Of a DNA stretch of 64,000 nucleotides, positions 62,473 through 64,000 are shown piece after piece; position 1 is the first letter of the stretch, and the number at the start of each line of letters is the position of its first letter. Origin of the DNA: Treponema saccharophilum DSM 2985 (GTDB lineage: Bacteria; Spirochaetota; Spirochaetia; Treponematales; Treponemataceae); contig NZ_AGRW01000055.1 of assembly GCF_000255555.1 (NCBI RefSeq), positions 1-64,000 on the forward strand, in the 5' to 3' direction. The position numbers and the translations under genes were made by a program. A model generated the notes under the pieces. That model searched no databases. It was not told where the DNA came from and worked only from the letters and a program-made list of their open reading frames with translations.

Positions 62473-63483
62473 CGGCCGTATGTCCTTCACGCTCTCGCCT
62501 TCTATGAATTCGAACGGAAGGAGCGTGTGCACGCTCGGTTTCTGCTGTTCGATGCTTTCAAGAAGCGCGTTGAGACCTTCCTCCACGAGCATTTCCCTTT
62601 TCTGCCTGATTGTGGCAAGGCGCGGGCAGCAGAATTCCGCGAGCGGTATCCCGTCAAAACCGATGATTGATATGTCGCCCGGAACGGAAAGCCCCATGTC
62701 CGCGAGGCTTCTCATCGCTCCGATTGCCATGACGTCGGACATCGTAAAAATCGCCGTTATCCCGCGCGCGCTTTTCATCAGCGTCCTTGCGGCGCTCGCG
62801 CCTCCTTCAAGCGAGTATTTTGAGTGGACGAAATGCGTTTCCTTGTTGAACGCAAGCCCGTGCCGCCTCATCGCGCAAAGAAAGCTTGCCAATCGCCGCC
62901 GTGAAAGCTCGGAGCTTTCAAGCTCGCCGCCAATCACGCCGATGTTCGTGTGGCCGTTTTTGATAAGAAATTCCGCGGCTTCCTCGGCGCCCCTTGCGTC
63001 GTCAGTGCTGACGCTCGAAAGGTTCCTGTTCACCACGGAATGCGCCTGATTCGATATGATTACGCACGGAACCTGAACTTTTGCGAAGTCATCCTTGTAA
63101 ACGTCGGGGCTTCCGCCGAGGAAAATCATGCCGAGCGGTTTCTGCTCGTAGAAAATCCTGCATGCGCGTTTCGCCTCGTTGTCGTATTCGTCAAGGACGA
63201 CGACGTTCGCCGTATACGGAAGGGTTTCGAACCTGCCTTGTATCGTTTCGAGAAGGGAGTTGAGCAGGATGCTTGACGTTCCCTTTACGAAGATGAATAT
63301 CGTGTGCCTGTCCTGCTCCTTGAGCAATTTCGCGTTCTGGTTCAGCACGAATCCGTATTTGTCGATTATCGACTGAACCTTTTCCCGCGTGGAAGGCCGC
63401 ACGCCCGGCTGTCCGTTCAGCACGCGCGAGACTGTTCCCAACCCCACGTTGCATTCCCTAGCGATGTCCCGTATCGTCATCAT
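62464..63483 (-). CDS. LacI-family transcriptional regulator
   Basis: A 339-residue sugar-responsive repressor with an N-terminal DNA-binding domain (TIRDIARECNVGLGTVSRVLNG) followed by a periplasmic-binding-protein-like sensor (about 62-339, with IGFDGIPLAEFCCPRLATIRQ near the end). It starts one base after the stop of the sugar permease gene and so is probably the last gene of that transporter operon, which it may control. AAGGATG overlaps the permease stop as its ribosome site. Confidence 0.94.
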   Translation of the reverse strand: MMTIRDIARECNVGLGTVSRVLNGQPGVRPSTREKVQSIIDKYGFVLNQNAKLLKEQDRHTIFIFVKGTSSILLNSLLETIQGRFETLPYTANVVVLDEYDNEAKRACRIFYEQKPLGMIFLGGSPDVYKDDFAKVQVPCVIISNQAHSVVNRNLSSVSTDDARGAEEAAEFLIKNGHTNIGVIGGELESSELSRRRLASFLCAMRRHGLAFNKETHFVHSKYSLEGGASAARTLMKSARGITAIFTMSDVMAIGAMRSLADMGLSVPGDISIIGFDGIPLAEFCCPRLATIRQKREMLVEEGLNALLESIEQQKPSVHTLLPFEFIEGESVKDIRPAL

Positions 63484-63484
63484 G

Positions 63485-64000
63485 TCATCCTTTTACAGCA
63501 CCCGATATTACGCCGCTGATGATGTATTTTTGCGCTGCCAGATAGAAGACGATTATCGGAATGATTGCGAGCACGAGCATCGCCATGAATCCGCCGTAAT
63601 CAGTTGCGCCGTAAGCGCCCTGCATCGCAATCTGGATCGCGACCGGAACGGTTTTGTTGTCCGTCCCGAGCACGAGATATGGCAGCAGATAGTCGTTCCA
63701 AATCCACATGGAGTTCAAAATCGCCACCGTTATCGTCGTGGGCTTGAGCACCGGGAAAACCACAAGAAAGAACGTCTGCAGCGGATTGCATCCGTCTATT
63801 TCCGCGGCTTCCTCGATGTCCAGCGGAACTGATTTTATGAATCCCGCGAACATGAATACCGAAAGCCCTGCTCCGAATCCGAGGTAGACGAAGTTCACGC
63901 CTATTACGTTGTCGAAGTTCAGTATGTTGACGAGGTAGGTCATCGTGTACATGACCATTTGGAACGGGACAATCATGCTGAAAGCGAAGAGGTAATACAA
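63485..64000 (-). CDS. Carbohydrate ABC transporter permease (MalG-type), C-terminal part
   Basis: The last ~171 residues of a sugar permease; the gene continues beyond the window edge. The cytoplasmic EAA loop reads EEAAEIDGCNPLQTFFLVVFPVLKP, typical of MalG/UgpE subunits, with four or more membrane helices around it. The first subunit and the sugar-binding protein probably lie upstream, outside the window. The substrate is unknown; nearby malQ suggests, without proving, an oligosaccharide. Confidence 0.92.
   Translation of the reverse strand: MYYLFAFSMIVPFQMVMYTMTYLVNILNFDNVIGVNFVYLGFGAGLSVFMFAGFIKSVPLDIEEAAEIDGCNPLQTFFLVVFPVLKPTTITVAILNSMWIWNDYLLPYLVLGTDNKTVPVAIQIAMQGAYGATDYGGFMAMLVLAIIPIIVFYLAAQKYIISGVISGAVKG

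Overview
The window looks like a piece of a host-associated or rumen-type Treponema (Spirochaetota) chromosome. It is fairly GC-rich for the genus. The evidence is the dnaA-oriC-dnaN-recF-dciA-rpmH-rnpA-yidD-yidC-jag order, the many lipoproteins, two Cache chemoreceptors, a FliG paralogue and a hybrid GGDEF/EAL protein. The genus is inferred from protein character, not from a database search; a GC-rich carbohydrate user such as T. saccharophilum would fit.

Layout. 1-656: six tandem copies of a ~91-bp hairpin repeat, then a very short dnaA leader. 657-9010: replication origin and the conserved rpmH/rnpA/yidC block. 9038-15405: a secreted protein, a cyclophilin-FKBP lipoprotein, a GH43 glycosidase, and adhE behind a Rex-type operator. 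15552-19981: a chemoreceptor, a membrane/GNAT-like protein, and a Wzt/Wzm-like polysaccharide exporter. 20082-26577 (minus): a five-gene tetrapyrrole operon from glutamyl-tRNA to precorrin-2/siroheme, with a HemC-CobA-HemD triple fusion. 26804-34420: undecaprenyl-phosphate sugar transferase, ManC, two FtsX-type permeases, a LolA-like protein and an outer-membrane barrel. 34457-38565: WYL regulator, chagasin-like lipoprotein, HU, PPi-dependent phosphofructokinase and Hsp20. 38920-43700 (minus): MATE transporter plus anaerobic cobalamin genes cbiH, cbiJ, cbiF and cbiG. 44013-50528: second chemoreceptor, repeat-rich DNA, and a 1127-residue MORN protein. 50542-57587: PcfJ-like protein coupled to a FliG paralogue, a flavodoxin-like protein, two lipoproteins, and GGDEF/EAL. 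57870-64000: calcium-type P-ATPase, MalQ, a LacI regulator, and a truncated sugar ABC permease.

How the parts fit. The tetrapyrrole operon stops at uroporphyrinogen III/precorrin-2, and no gene for later heme steps is seen here. With the cbi cluster it most likely feeds cobalamin synthesis. GH43, MalQ, the sugar ABC transporter, PPi-PFK and AdhE describe a plant-polysaccharide fermenter that makes ethanol. Wzm/Wzt, the TagO/WecA-like transferase and ManC point to an exported surface glycan.

The least explained material is (i) a dispersed repeat family whose central hairpin changes sequence but stays palindromic, (ii) a second short palindromic element with one 118-bp long form, (iii) the MORN protein with an 11-residue repeat domain and a toxin-like C-terminus, and (iv) -10 boxes placed as if dnaA, the GH43 gene and a small lipoprotein gene were transcribed without a leader. 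No tRNA, rRNA, CRISPR array or insertion sequence was recognised.
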